DNA of 48,283 nt. Source: Candidatus Poribacteria bacterium (GTDB lineage Bacteria > Poribacteria > WGA-4E > WGA-3G). Shown here piece by piece: positions 25,125 to 33,753 of the stretch (positions are counted from its first letter, which is position 1; the number at the start of each line of letters is the position of its first letter). The notes under the pieces are model-generated. The model was not told where the DNA came from and did not search any database. It worked only from the letters and a program-made list of their open reading frames with translations. The stretch covers positions 1-48,283 of the forward strand of contig JAJEEK010000013.1 in NCBI GenBank assembly GCA_022821065.1, read 5' to 3'. Both the position numbers and the translations under genes were made by a program.

Positions 25125-26075
25125 TTGCACAACCACAGCCACGACCACCCTCACCATCATCACGGCGAAGCACACACGCATAGCCATCAGACGCATCTGC
25201 AGAAGAAATTCAAGTTCGCTGTGCTCATCACATTCTGCGTCTTCGTTGGTGAACTGATCGGTGGCATCTGGTCGGGTAGCCTTGCATTGCTCAGCGATGC
25301 AGCGCACGTTATGTCTGATGTCGCCTCGCTCCTCATCAGTTGGTTGGCAATCTATCTCTCGACCCGTCCGGCGACCTCTTCCCGTACCTACGGCTATCAT
25401 CGCGCCGAGGTCTTCGCCGCTTTTGTGAACGGCGTATCCCTCATCGCAATCTCCGGTTGGATATTCTACAAAGCCTATCACCGTTACATGTCACCAACGG
25501 AGATAAAAGTGACAGGGATGCTTATCGTGGCGTGTCTCGGTTTTGTGGGGAACCTGCTCATTTTATGGAAACTGCACGGCGAGAGCCACGGGAACCTCAA
25601 CGTCCGAAGCGCGATGCTCCATGTAATTGGCGATACGCTCTCCTCCGTCGCTGTCGTTGCTGGTGGTGTCATCATCTTTTGGACAAGCTGGTACCCGATT
25701 GATGCGATCTTGAGTTTCCTTATCGGTGGGATTATTCTTTTTGGTGCCGTGAACGTAACTAGAGAGGCGGTGCATATCTTACTCGAAAACTCGCCGAAAA
25801 ACGCAGACGCACACACCGTCGCCGAACACCTCTGCAACTTAGAACCCGTCAAAGATGTCCACGACCTACACATCTGGTCGCTGTGTTCCAACTATTCTGC
25901 ATTGAGTGCACATGTCGTCGTTGACGAAAACACTACCTTAGAACCCGATCGGATTCTTAAGCAGATCAACGGTGAATTACATGAACATTTCGGCATCAGC
26001 CATACCACCGTGCAATTAGAACAGGTCGCCTGTGAACAGGCAGGCAATCTCTTTTGCAATGCCCAACATTCGTAG
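25125..26075 (+). CDS. Cation diffusion facilitator (CzcD/ZitB-like Zn/Co/Cd efflux)
   Basis: A 316-residue inner-membrane antiporter that exports divalent metals such as Zn2+. The N-terminus is His-rich (HNHSHDHPHHHHGEAHTHSH). Six membrane segments follow. The transport-site motif is LLSDAAHVMSDV in helix II and HVIGDTLSS in helix V (both HxxxD or DxxxD pairs). The cytoplasmic domain has VHDLHIWSLCSNYSALSAHV. TTG 25125 follows ACGGAG. The gene converges with 26089 with a gap of only 13 bases. Confidence 0.92.
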   Translation: MHNHSHDHPHHHHGEAHTHSHQTHLQKKFKFAVLITFCVFVGELIGGIWSGSLALLSDAAHVMSDVASLLISWLAIYLSTRPATSSRTYGYHRAEVFAAFVNGVSLIAISGWIFYKAYHRYMSPTEIKVTGMLIVACLGFVGNLLILWKLHGESHGNLNVRSAMLHVIGDTLSSVAVVAGGVIIFWTSWYPIDAILSFLIGGIILFGAVNVTREAVHILLENSPKNADAHTVAEHLCNLEPVKDVHDLHIWSLCSNYSALSAHVVVDENTTLEPDRILKQINGELHEHFGISHTTVQLEQVACEQAGNLFCNAQHS

Positions 26076-26088
26076 TGTGTCTCTCCAA

Positions 26089-26631
26089 TTAGGTGTGTTC
26101 TGCTTTTAAACGGTGTGCTTTGCGAATTAGATCAGCGTCCTTCGCAAACTTCTGTGTCGCCTGAACCAACCCATCCACGTGCGATACCATATCTTTTTCC
26201 ACCTGCACAATCCGGTCCATTAGATACGGCTGATTTCCCTTCTCAATCGCTTTTCGCATGATAGAGAGTAGATGCATATAGATCGTATCGGCTTCGCTAT
26301 CTTCAATCGCAATCGCGATTTCAAAAGCCTCATCGAGTGAAATGTTCTTGCTATCGATCTTTTGTTCGTGTGTCTCCAATGCGTCCATAATTTGCTGAAC
26401 CGGAATATCCGACAATTCCGGCACAGGTGAATTGATGCCGAAGGTATCAACGCACAAAGAACGACCAAAATCTACAAGGATATAGTGCTGCCACTCTTCC
26501 TTGCTCATCTGCTCCCAAAACCGGGCAATCCGTTCGTCAACGTTCCCCAACTGCAACGAAAGGGACGCGTAAAGTTTAGCTTGCCGCAATTCAATGTCTT
26601 GACAGAGGTTAAAAAGTTCTCCTAACGTCAA
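26089..26631 (-). CDS. Ferritin-like helical protein
   Basis: About 180 residues of mostly helical sequence. Candidate diiron ligands are spaced as in the ferritin/rubrerythrin superfamily: IELRQAKLY, KEEWQHYILVD (ExxH), AIEDSEADTIYMHLL and QVEKDMVSHVDGL (ExxxxH). It may bind iron or protect against oxidants; this is from motifs only. I chose TTG 26631 because AAAGGA lies seven bases upstream. GTG 26658 would add nine residues but has no good ribosome site. It follows the oxidoreductase gene at 26680 and may share its promoter. Confidence 0.6.
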   Translation of the reverse strand: MTLGELFNLCQDIELRQAKLYASLSLQLGNVDERIARFWEQMSKEEWQHYILVDFGRSLCVDTFGINSPVPELSDIPVQQIMDALETHEQKIDSKNISLDEAFEIAIAIEDSEADTIYMHLLSIMRKAIEKGNQPYLMDRIVQVEKDMVSHVDGLVQATQKFAKDADLIRKAHRLKAEHT

Positions 26632-26679
26632 TTTTTTTCCTTTCAAGGTAGCAGGCACGCGCCGCTGGGTTCTCCGTAA

Positions 26680-27711
26680 CTAAAGCGGCAGGGTCATCGC
26701 CTTTCCTGATTGCATACTCCGTGTGACCGCCTCTGTAAACTCCATGTATTTCACACCTGTGTCAAAATCGGTATGCGTAATGACTTCGTTGCCACGGATA
26801 GCGTTCACGAATTCTTCCTCCACGCGCCATCCGCCTGCCTCTGCATCCGGTATATCAATCTCGCTCAATTCTGTGTCCGCTTTCTGTCCACCGTAGAGTT
26901 TATTTCCGGAAAAACGTAAAGTTCCATTGCTCCCGAAGAGATAGACCTCCGGCGCGCCTGCCAATCCGGCAACACTGGAGACCTGTATATGCAGCTGCGC
27001 GCCACATGCGAGGTCGCCAACGACATCAATATGCTCAGGAATCCGGACGGAACGCATCACACCGTCGGCATCCGCACGCATTTTGACAAACGTTTTGCCC
27101 ATCGCCATAATCCGTGTCGCCTCTCCGACCCAACGCATCAACGCCTCGTACCAGATCCCCATGCTCATGATATTGAGTCCGCTGAGATCGAAATCTTGCC
27201 GCCACTGGAGCGGTGATTCGTTGTCGAGAAACGCGCCGCCTGCGCGTGCTTCTATCGCAAGTACATCACCGAGATAGTCTTCAGCGATGAGCCGTTTTAT
27301 GGTGTTATCGACCCGAAGTGTCATCGGCGAGGGAACAATCTGTGCGATGAGATGTGTTTTCTGACGCGATACCATACGCATGATATGTGCTTCTTTGGCG
27401 TTCATCGCCATCCGCGCCTCGCACATCACGTGTTTGTCCGCCCGCAGTGCTGCCACCGTCGCTCGGCAGTGCATATAGGGCCATGTCCCGATGACGATTG
27501 CATTGGTATCGGGATCCGCGATTGCCTCTTGCCAATCGCCGTAGGTTTTCGGGATACCGAACTCGTCAGCCACCCGTTGTGAGGATTCTTGACTCCGATT
27601 ACAGACCCCGACAATCTCAACGCCGTCAATCGCTTGTAGTCCCGGAATATGTTTCGATCTCGTATTCCCACCCGCACCGATAATACCGACTTTAACTGTT
27701 TCTTGTGCCAC
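26680..27711 (-). CDS. Gfo/Idh/MocA-like protein with altered catalytic motif
   Basis: A 343-residue protein with a clear Rossmann start (VKVGIIGAGGNTRSKHIPGLQ) and the family's C-terminal domain. The usual catalytic Glu-Lys-Pro reads Glu-Ala-Arg in DKHVMCEARMAMN (about residues 92-104), so the catalytic Lys is missing. It may bind sugars without normal dehydrogenase activity, or use the neighbouring Arg. GTG 27711 follows GGAAGGAG, and a promoter is visible at 27747. Confidence 0.83.
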   Translation of the reverse strand: MAQETVKVGIIGAGGNTRSKHIPGLQAIDGVEIVGVCNRSQESSQRVADEFGIPKTYGDWQEAIADPDTNAIVIGTWPYMHCRATVAALRADKHVMCEARMAMNAKEAHIMRMVSRQKTHLIAQIVPSPMTLRVDNTIKRLIAEDYLGDVLAIEARAGGAFLDNESPLQWRQDFDLSGLNIMSMGIWYEALMRWVGEATRIMAMGKTFVKMRADADGVMRSVRIPEHIDVVGDLACGAQLHIQVSSVAGLAGAPEVYLFGSNGTLRFSGNKLYGGQKADTELSEIDIPDAEAGGWRVEEEFVNAIRGNEVITHTDFDTGVKYMEFTEAVTRSMQSGKAMTLPL

Positions 27712-27746
27712 TGAATTTGCTCCTTCCGTTGTTATATTGCACCATC

Positions 27747-27776
27747 ATCATAGCAGAAATTCGGGAAAAATGTCAA
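27747..27776 (-). promoter_or_regulatory. sigma70 promoter of the oxidoreductase gene
   Basis: On the minus strand, TTGACA (27771-27776), an 18-base spacer and TATGAT (27747-27752). Confidence 0.65.
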
Positions 27777-27811
27777 GAAATTTTCAGCCTTACTTTTTAC
27801 TTTTGCCAGCC

Positions 27812-28207
27812 TTAGTTGGTGGTGACTCCGAGCCCGGATTTCACGGACGCTTGCGGTGTGAGTGGATAATCCTCATTCTTAATGTTATGCGTTGGATTTG
27901 CATCCTCCCGCGGTTTAATCGACAGCCTCCCTCCAAGTGCCTTAACAATAGTGTTGAACGTATCAATGCGCGGTGCTGCCTTGTTAGATAGTAACTCAAA
28001 CAAAATCTCCTGCTCAAGCCCGATTCGCTCAGCAAAAGTAGAAACCCCACCTTGTGCCTCCACAACGTTCTGGAGTCCCATAAGAAAGAAGTCCGTGTCA
28101 CCATCCATCTGGTATTCTTCTAATGATACGTCAAGATAATTGATTGCGTTCTCTGGGTCAGCAAGTTGTTCCATTAAGTACTTGCGCCAGTCTCCCATTT
28201 CTCTCAT
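27812..28207 (-). CDS. HI1420/HigA-like antitoxin (XRE-type HTH)
   Basis: A 131-residue putative addiction-module antidote. DPENAINYLDVSLEEY is followed by FLMGLQNVVEAQGGVSTFAERIGLEQEILFELLSNKAAPRIDTFNTIVKALGGRLSI. The second part is the helix-turn-helix of the HI1420-type antidote family. Such proteins neutralise a RelE/HigB-like toxin and repress their own promoter. No such toxin gene lies next to it, so it may be an orphan. ATG 28207 follows AAGGAGA. It is divergent from the DUF433 gene, with facing promoters in between. Confidence 0.72.
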   Translation of the reverse strand: MREMGDWRKYLMEQLADPENAINYLDVSLEEYQMDGDTDFFLMGLQNVVEAQGGVSTFAERIGLEQEILFELLSNKAAPRIDTFNTIVKALGGRLSIKPREDANPTHNIKNEDYPLTPQASVKSGLGVTTN

Positions 28208-28235
28208 TGATTTATCTCCTTGTATTCTCGCCAGT

Positions 28236-28264
28236 AGTATACCATACAAAATCCAGTACGTCAA
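28236..28264 (-). promoter_or_regulatory. sigma70 promoter of the HI1420-like antitoxin
   Basis: Minus strand TTGACG (28259-28264), a 17-base spacer and TATACT (28236-28241), with the start about 20 bases before the gene's ribosome site. An antitoxin operator is likely to overlap it. Confidence 0.7.
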
Positions 28265-28300
28265 ACCAAATATAGAGCTAATAACCCCTTCACTCTTCGT

Positions 28301-28329
28301 TTGACATTCATAGAGAAGTATAGTATAAT
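28301..28329 (+). promoter_or_regulatory. Consensus sigma70 promoter of the DUF433/DUF5615 pair
   Basis: TTGACA (28301-28306), a 17-base spacer and TATAAT (28324-28329), a perfect consensus. It also rules out any gene start before about 28336. Confidence 0.85.
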
Positions 28330-28381
28330 AGAAACATCTATTGATGCGGTAAAAGCAGAACAGCGGAAGGCGGGAAATATT

Positions 28382-28657
28382 ATGCAAGCTCATATCCCTC
28401 GGACATTAGCAGAACGAATCGTCTGTGACGAGGATATTCTCACAGGAAAACCTGTAATTAAAGGCACACGATTGGCCGTTGAATTCATCGTTGGCTTATT
28501 AGGACACGGTTGGACTGAGGCAGAGATTCTTGAGAATTATCCTCACATTGTGCAAGAAGATATTCGCGCCTGTCTTGCGTACGCGAGCGCGGTGTTACGG
28601 ACGCAAAAAGACTATCAACATCCGATGAAATTGGCTGATGCGCCTATTAGCAGATGA
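28382..28657 (+). CDS. DUF433 antitoxin
   Basis: A 91-residue DUF433 protein: RIVCDEDILTGKPVIKGTRLAVEFIVGLLGHGWTEAEILENYPHI is the family's core helix-turn-helix-like domain. It is the antitoxin half of predicted VapBC-like modules. ATG 28382 has GGCGGGA upstream. It overlaps the toxin gene by 20 bases, so expression is coupled. Confidence 0.88.
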   Translation: MQAHIPRTLAERIVCDEDILTGKPVIKGTRLAVEFIVGLLGHGWTEAEILENYPHIVQEDIRACLAYASAVLRTQKDYQHPMKLADAPISR

Positions 28658-29009
28658 AAATATCCCTCGTTTCGTTGTGGAATTTATTTCTTCTCGTGGA
28701 TACGACGTGATCTGGGTGGGAGAAGTGGCACCCGGTATCAAAGACCAAGAGGTCCTTTCTCTTGCTACAACCCAGAAGCGGACCCTCATCACATTTGATA
28801 CTGATTTTGGGGAATTAGTTTTTCGGTTAGGACTTGGTGCTCCTTTTGGGATAATTCTATTTCGCCTTCCGCCGGATTCACCATCAGGCATTGCGCAAAG
28901 CATAGTCCGGGCTCTGGAAAGTCAAAAGGATTGGGTGAACCGTTTTTCCGTTGTTGATGAAAACCGCATCCGCACGAGGTTTCTACCCCCAGAACCTGAG
29001 ATGACATAA
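28638..29009 (+). CDS. DUF5615 PIN-like toxin
   Basis: A 123-residue protein of the PIN-like DUF5615/Mut7-C family, probable RNases. It opens MRLLADENIPRFVVEFISSRGYDVIWVGEV and has DQEVLSLATTQKRTLITFDTDFGELVF. Conserved Asp6, Glu7 and the Asp pair in TFDTDFG are the expected metal ligands. It is paired with the overlapping DUF433 antitoxin. Confidence 0.88.
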   Translation: MRLLADENIPRFVVEFISSRGYDVIWVGEVAPGIKDQEVLSLATTQKRTLITFDTDFGELVFRLGLGAPFGIILFRLPPDSPSGIAQSIVRALESQKDWVNRFSVVDENRIRTRFLPPEPEMT

Positions 29010-29013
29010 AAGC

Positions 29014-29110
29014 GTTGGGTTTCACTCGACTTGTGTTTGATACCCTCTATAGAGGACTCTCATTTTTTTTCTTTTCAGAGTCTTGGTGGGATCCGTTCAA
29101 CCCAACCTAC
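29014..29110. repeat. Partial MITE-like element, family B
   Basis: It begins with the inner motif GTTGGGTTTCAC (29014-29025) and ends with the same 19-bp right terminus TCCGTTCAACCCAACCTAC (29092-29110) as the full copy at 21049-21287; the left half is missing. It lies between the toxin gene and the minus-strand gene at 29121. Confidence 0.7.
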
Positions 29111-29120
29111 GATGCTTCGT

Positions 29121-29708
29121 TCAACGAAAATATATATCACTATCGTCCTTTAAATGTATCTGGTGTGGAATATATTCATCACGTATAGCCTTATACGGAT
29201 TTTTGTTTATATCCAACTGATCATAATTAATGAGCCAAACCAGTACACGAATCCGCCTTACCATGGCCGCTTCGTGTGTTTCATCAACACTTTCGAGAAA
29301 ACTATTCGCAATCTTTTGTCGCTTTTGAGCCTTACTTATCTCATTTCCATCAAGAAGTTGCATCCAAACTGTCTTGATTTCCTCTTGTTTTTTTTCTATC
29401 TTGCGCTGGTAATCCATCATTTTAGAACAAGCTTCTCGCATTCTCTCAGCATGAGATTTCTCTCGTTTGGCAAATTTCTTCTGTTGCCACGTCAGAAAAA
29501 GATATTTATTCATTTTTCTGAAACGGTAACCCCATGTAATGCTCAAAACGAGAAGCAAAATAAACACACCGATAATGATAAAAAAAAACAACTTATTACC
29601 ACGATTCATCCATGCCAAAAACATTAAGATTGGGGAAAGAATAGTGGCAGTGGGTGCTACAGCTGTAGCAAAAGACTGATATTTTTTCCACCAAGATTTA
29701 AGCGACAT
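29121..29708 (-). CDS. Small membrane protein with coiled coil, unknown function
   Basis: A 195-residue protein I do not recognise. Two membrane segments lie at about residues 13-33 (AVAPTATILSPILMFLAW) and 38-57 (LFFFIIIGVFILLLVLSITW). A basic, charged helical stretch with coiled-coil character (about 75-140) and a C-terminal part ending in IRDEYIPHQIHLKDD follow. AAAAAAGGAG before ATG 29708 is a good ribosome site. It is noticeably more A/T-rich than its neighbours and lies beside the restriction-modification gene, suggesting transferred, possibly defence-related DNA. Confidence 0.6.
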   Translation of the reverse strand: MSLKSWWKKYQSFATAVAPTATILSPILMFLAWMNRGNKLFFFIIIGVFILLLVLSITWGYRFRKMNKYLFLTWQQKKFAKREKSHAERMREACSKMMDYQRKIEKKQEEIKTVWMQLLDGNEISKAQKRQKIANSFLESVDETHEAAMVRRIRVLVWLINYDQLDINKNPYKAIRDEYIPHQIHLKDDSDIYFR

Positions 29709-29839
29709 TCATTCTCCTTTTTTTAAATAACGAAAATACGTTATATTCATACTCTATTTTTACCATGCAGTACAAAATATATAAAGAACAAAAATCAAAC
29801 CCTCTTTACGCGTGGCATCAACTTTTCGTTCCTACAAGA

Positions 29840-32746
29840 CTAAGAAGCCTCCAGCTTAACCTTCGACTTCTTCCCACCATGAATACTTGGCTCTTGGCAC
29901 AGCATCTTCCGAAGCAGGGCAAGTCCTTCATGTACATCGGGACGCTCCGATTCCGTAATACCGAGTACCTCTGATAACAACAACCGATCCAATTCATGAC
30001 GCACCGGGTCCTCATCCATCTGGTTGAACGGCAACATCTTTTGATCCTTCAGCTCTTTAAAAACACGTTCGGCAGTGGTGAGTACTTTATCGGAGAGTTG
30101 ACGAACATCCAGCGTGGCTATTGATTCCAAGGCAGCTTTTGAACTTCTACCTCGACCTGCTTGTTGCTTCCCGCAAATTAACCAATAGCATAATAGACCT
30201 AATGTAGAATTGCCCCATAAGGCCCAAACGTAATCATAAATCCGTTTTTCTTTAAAAACGATGTTTGGCATTGAATCAACACCGATAGTCTCCTGTTCTG
30301 TAAAAGCCACTAACAAGGAATGCGAATTGAATCGCAAGTCTATATTGAAATGCGCTCTACTATTACGTTTGAGGATATCCCGTGCCTTCACTTCCGCATA
30401 TGGACGAATGAACGCGTGGGCATCGGGCAATACAACCATTGACCGCTGCACATTGCTATTGAGATGCCACAAGCACGGATATTCGGCAGTATCAGGACAT
30501 CCGTCCTCAATGTCAAACGCGCCGCGTTTTCCTGGGTCATGGATATCGCGATGATCCGCTCCAAATTGAGCAATATCTGAGAGAAGACAGATTGGTAAGT
30601 CGATAACGGCTTGCTGCCGAGGCAGTTGCAACCGTCCATTGGTGAGTTGGTATGCCGATTGAATCGTCGTTATGTTTCTAATGCGGGATATAGGCCATCC
30701 TACTGCCCCGGAGGTCAAGGGTGCAGAAATGACAAACCCGATAACATCATCGCCAACATGAATAGGATTGCCTCTGTTAATGCCATCCTCAAGTTGGCAA
30801 ACATCGTTGGCCGAAAAAATAGCCTTTGCGATTTCTTGAGCTTCCAGTTCACCATTAGGACAGCGTTCAAGGCATACAAAAGTCGCACGTCCAGTATTCT
30901 TTGATTTTCCCTTTGTTGCGATAACGAGACACTCTGCCATGTTGGTATCTGCTGAGAATGCACAATTCTGAGTGAGCGCATCAGCAATCGTAATGACAAG
31001 AATATCATGATATTCTTCTGCCCACAACTTTCGTACCTTTTGCCAACTACTACCTGTAATCGCTGTGACAGGTAGCACGAATGCCATTGTCCCATTGCGT
31101 TTCAGCATTCTATCGGCGAGATCGACAAAGTCAACACCCTCTCCAGGATTGTTGCCAGAAAGCCGACGGCCCTGTGCCTTACGCGACGCTCGCATCGCCG
31201 CTGCTTCCTTTTTGTCGGCGAAAATGCTCTTAGGTAAGTTAGAGTTGCTATCAGCACCACTTCGCGTATAGGGTGGATTCTGAATAACAATGTCAAATTC
31301 TCTATGCCGGAACGCGTCTCTAAAGTCGGTAGTTTCAGGTCCTTGTCCGGTAGCAGTTTCTGTTGTATCTAATGTTAAGGGGAGCGTCCCTGATGGGTCG
31401 CTAAGCAGGTTGAGGGCACCGATGGCATAAAGACCATCCGCACGCTGTGTACCATAAGGCATTGTGTGGATGCGTGTGCCACCTATACGAACATCGGGAT
31501 AGGTACTCGCAATGATAGAGGCTGTCAAGTGTGCTGCGTTGGGGAGAATATCACACCCGACGAGATTATGCTCCATCATGCCCTGATGGATGGCTTCACC
31601 TTTACCACCTGTCTGCTCATAGAGCATCAGCAGACGTTGATAAACACCGTTGAGAAGTGAACCTGTCCCGCAGGCGAAATCTGCGATCTTCAGCTTTTTT
31701 GGATCGCCTTTGAGTTCCGGTAATGCAAGGGCACAAAGTAGTGCTGAGGATTCAGGACGGGTATAGTTCGCCTTGAGAATTTTTCGATTGTCAATAAGCT
31801 TCTGGAACACAATACCAGCGAGTTCATGTTCTTGTGCAAGTCCCATCTTCTCCAACTCGCGTGCAGTATCGCGTAGTACGCTCAAAATCTCACCGACCAA
31901 CTTATCATCGGCAGCAAGCGTTTCGACGAGGTTATAGGCAACGTTGAAAATCGGAGCGTAGTTAATCTTTTGGATTTCCCGCCATGCACGGAGGATTTCG
32001 TCTGAATCAAGCTGCCCGTAATCAGCAGTGAGTTCACTAAGCGATGGGACAGTTTCCAAATCTGGCTTGCGTGCAAGGGAACTCTGAAATACGAGCGCAT
32101 TGCTAATGATCAGCATTGCCATCTGTGTTGTCTGCTCACCGGGCTCCTGGACGAGGAGTTCACCTATCCGTTTACCGATATAGGGTCGGTCTTGAATCGC
32201 AGTATTGACGATAGTGGCAGCATCAGAGATGCCACCTTCAAGCACCTCAGCAGCCCTCTCAATCGTGGTAATGGGTGTTGCGCCGATACGGATAGCAGTC
32301 GCAATGTCGGCGATGCTACCATAAAGCCAACCTTTTTTCGGAAATCTTTGAGGTTCGTCAACGCTGAGCAGCGCGTAAGCAAAATCGTTTGATGCTTCTA
32401 AATTCCCTCGGATTTCTTCACGTGGTATTGTGCGAAACCTGTACGGAAGGCGGATCGCTATTGCATTGGCGATTGTTTCGCCTGTTGTACGGAGGGTTTT
32501 GCCCAAGTAACGTTCGCGTGCTTGATTTTCGCCGGTTTCATTAGGACCGCGCTTGTAGTCAATCTTTACTTCAACCGCTATCGGGTATCGTTCAACTGTG
32601 CGAATGATGACATCGGGTCTTCTTTGATTTTCGACAAGCGGCCTTGTTGTCTGCTCGTGAATGCGCCATGTAGCACTCATCGGCATCAGAATTTCAACGA
32701 ATAGGGTGGTGATGGTATCTTCGCTGTTAGTCGGTTGTCGGTTCAT
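29840..32746 (-). CDS. Type IIG-like restriction-modification enzyme (N6-adenine methyltransferase with N-terminal PD-(D/E)xK)
   Basis: A 968-residue single-chain protein. Near the N-terminus RPDVIIRT (Pro44-Asp45) and AVEVKID (Glu59-Val-Lys61) form a PD-X13-ExK nuclease motif. The methyltransferase core has the SAM motif IADFACGTGSLLNG (about 352-365) and the catalytic NPPY (about 486-492). A helical HsdM-like region lies before it, and a target-recognition-like region follows (about 620-900). Such proteins cut and methylate DNA with one polypeptide. ATG 32746 follows AAAAGGAAA. No separate specificity subunit is present. It could instead be a methylase-only or BREX PglX-like relative; the ExK motif favours IIG. 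Confidence 0.78.
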   Translation of the reverse strand: MNRQPTNSEDTITTLFVEILMPMSATWRIHEQTTRPLVENQRRPDVIIRTVERYPIAVEVKIDYKRGPNETGENQARERYLGKTLRTTGETIANAIAIRLPYRFRTIPREEIRGNLEASNDFAYALLSVDEPQRFPKKGWLYGSIADIATAIRIGATPITTIERAAEVLEGGISDAATIVNTAIQDRPYIGKRIGELLVQEPGEQTTQMAMLIISNALVFQSSLARKPDLETVPSLSELTADYGQLDSDEILRAWREIQKINYAPIFNVAYNLVETLAADDKLVGEILSVLRDTARELEKMGLAQEHELAGIVFQKLIDNRKILKANYTRPESSALLCALALPELKGDPKKLKIADFACGTGSLLNGVYQRLLMLYEQTGGKGEAIHQGMMEHNLVGCDILPNAAHLTASIIASTYPDVRIGGTRIHTMPYGTQRADGLYAIGALNLLSDPSGTLPLTLDTTETATGQGPETTDFRDAFRHREFDIVIQNPPYTRSGADSNSNLPKSIFADKKEAAAMRASRKAQGRRLSGNNPGEGVDFVDLADRMLKRNGTMAFVLPVTAITGSSWQKVRKLWAEEYHDILVITIADALTQNCAFSADTNMAECLVIATKGKSKNTGRATFVCLERCPNGELEAQEIAKAIFSANDVCQLEDGINRGNPIHVGDDVIGFVISAPLTSGAVGWPISRIRNITTIQSAYQLTNGRLQLPRQQAVIDLPICLLSDIAQFGADHRDIHDPGKRGAFDIEDGCPDTAEYPCLWHLNSNVQRSMVVLPDAHAFIRPYAEVKARDILKRNSRAHFNIDLRFNSHSLLVAFTEQETIGVDSMPNIVFKEKRIYDYVWALWGNSTLGLLCYWLICGKQQAGRGRSSKAALESIATLDVRQLSDKVLTTAERVFKELKDQKMLPFNQMDEDPVRHELDRLLLSEVLGITESERPDVHEGLALLRKMLCQEPSIHGGKKSKVKLEAS

Positions 32747-32795
32747 GCAGTTTCCTTTTAGCAATGTGGGTGGTTTACTATTCGGATAGGGACTG

Positions 32796-33224
32796 TTAAA
32801 CCGGTGGTGGATGTTCTCCGGCAATCCGTAATATCTTTCTGCGGTTAACATGCTCTGGACGGTTCATATTTAACGCCTCAACCGTTGCCCTACCTGTTTG
32901 CGTGCGTCCGACAATAAAAAGAAGATCGTCACTCCATACGAAATGCTGTTGCCATTTTTGGCGGCGCGGGTTAAAAAGTGGAGCTTGCTGACCTGTCTGT
33001 GGATCCTGTGCATGCGTTTTAGTGTGTTTATGCGTGTTGCACCACGGGCATGCCCATGCCAAATTGGAAAAATCGGTTTTACCCTCCGCCTTTCGAGGGA
33101 GGACGTGATCACAGTGAAAAGCGGCAGTGCTAAGGTGGATAGGAGCTTTACAGTATTCACAAAGCCCATTGGCACGTTCACGCACACGGTGGCGCAAAGC
33201 TGCGGAGATACGCTCAGAAGCCAC
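32796..33224 (-). CDS. HNH endonuclease
   Basis: A 142-residue HNH-family nuclease. NGLCEYC and ACPWCNTHK supply two zinc-binding CxxC pairs, and AFHCDHVLPRKAEGKTDFSNLAWAC the HNH core with its Asp-His. GTG 33224 overlaps the end of the gene at 33214 by 11 bases, so the two are coupled. This gene pair is common in cyanobacteria and other bacteria, often in accessory regions. The DNA target is unknown. Confidence 0.88.
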   Translation of the reverse strand: MASERISAALRHRVRERANGLCEYCKAPIHLSTAAFHCDHVLPRKAEGKTDFSNLAWACPWCNTHKHTKTHAQDPQTGQQAPLFNPRRQKWQQHFVWSDDLLFIVGRTQTGRATVEALNMNRPEHVNRRKILRIAGEHPPPV

Positions 33225-33612
33225 CGTTTTCCCTTTTCAATCCGAGTTCCGCCATAATCTGCTTCAAGGTTTTTCCACGCATCTCTCCCAATGTGATAAG
33301 AGCCTCAATGCGTTTAACGTTCCGCGCTTCCAATTTGCTCAGCAACCGATGATATTCGGCGAGTTCTGCCTCGCTTAGGGTTTCGTCCTCACACTTGCGC
33401 CACAACTCCTGATACCTCTGCTGCTCCTTTTCCGGTAAGCGCGAATTTTCTCGGATAGATGCTAACAACGGCGCTTCCTCTGGAACTTCTCTTTGTTGCT
33501 GCCATTCGGCAAGCCTTTCGGTGAACTCCCATAATTCGGCGGGCGACAACTGCTGGACACTATTAAGCAAATGGTCTACTGTTAATTGTTCGGCTGCTTC
33601 GCGAATTGACAT
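33214..33612 (-). CDS. Conserved partner of the HNH endonuclease
   Basis: A 132-residue helical protein of unknown function. It opens MSIREAAEQLTVDHLLNSVQQLSPAELWEFTERLAEW and ends with LLSKLEARNVKRIEALITLGEMRGKTLKQIMAELGL. The last part is a widespread motif I know from genes directly before small HNH nucleases. An antitoxin or nuclease-partner role is plausible but unproven. AGGAGG lies before ATG 33612. Confidence 0.7.
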   Translation of the reverse strand: MSIREAAEQLTVDHLLNSVQQLSPAELWEFTERLAEWQQQREVPEEAPLLASIRENSRLPEKEQQRYQELWRKCEDETLSEAELAEYHRLLSKLEARNVKRIEALITLGEMRGKTLKQIMAELGLKRENGGF

Positions 33613-33648
33613 AACTTTCCTCCTGATTGATGTTTAACATTAACACAT

Positions 33649-33677
33649 ATTATACCAATCAGCCTTCCTTTTTTCAA
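33649..33677 (-). promoter_or_regulatory. sigma70 promoter of the HNH gene pair
   Basis: Minus strand TTGAAA (33672-33677), a 17-base spacer and TATAAT (33649-33654). Confidence 0.7.
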
Positions 33678-33753
33678 ATTTTTCATCTTTTCTCTCCGCG
33701 CTGCTAATGTGCTCAGATGTTATTATATCACGACTACCGAAAATCATCCATAA

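Noticed and set aside
29154..29627. Open frame of 157 codons opposite the small membrane protein
   Set aside because: It is antisense to a gene with a strong ribosome site and coherent helical pattern; its composition is that of an A/T-rich shadow.
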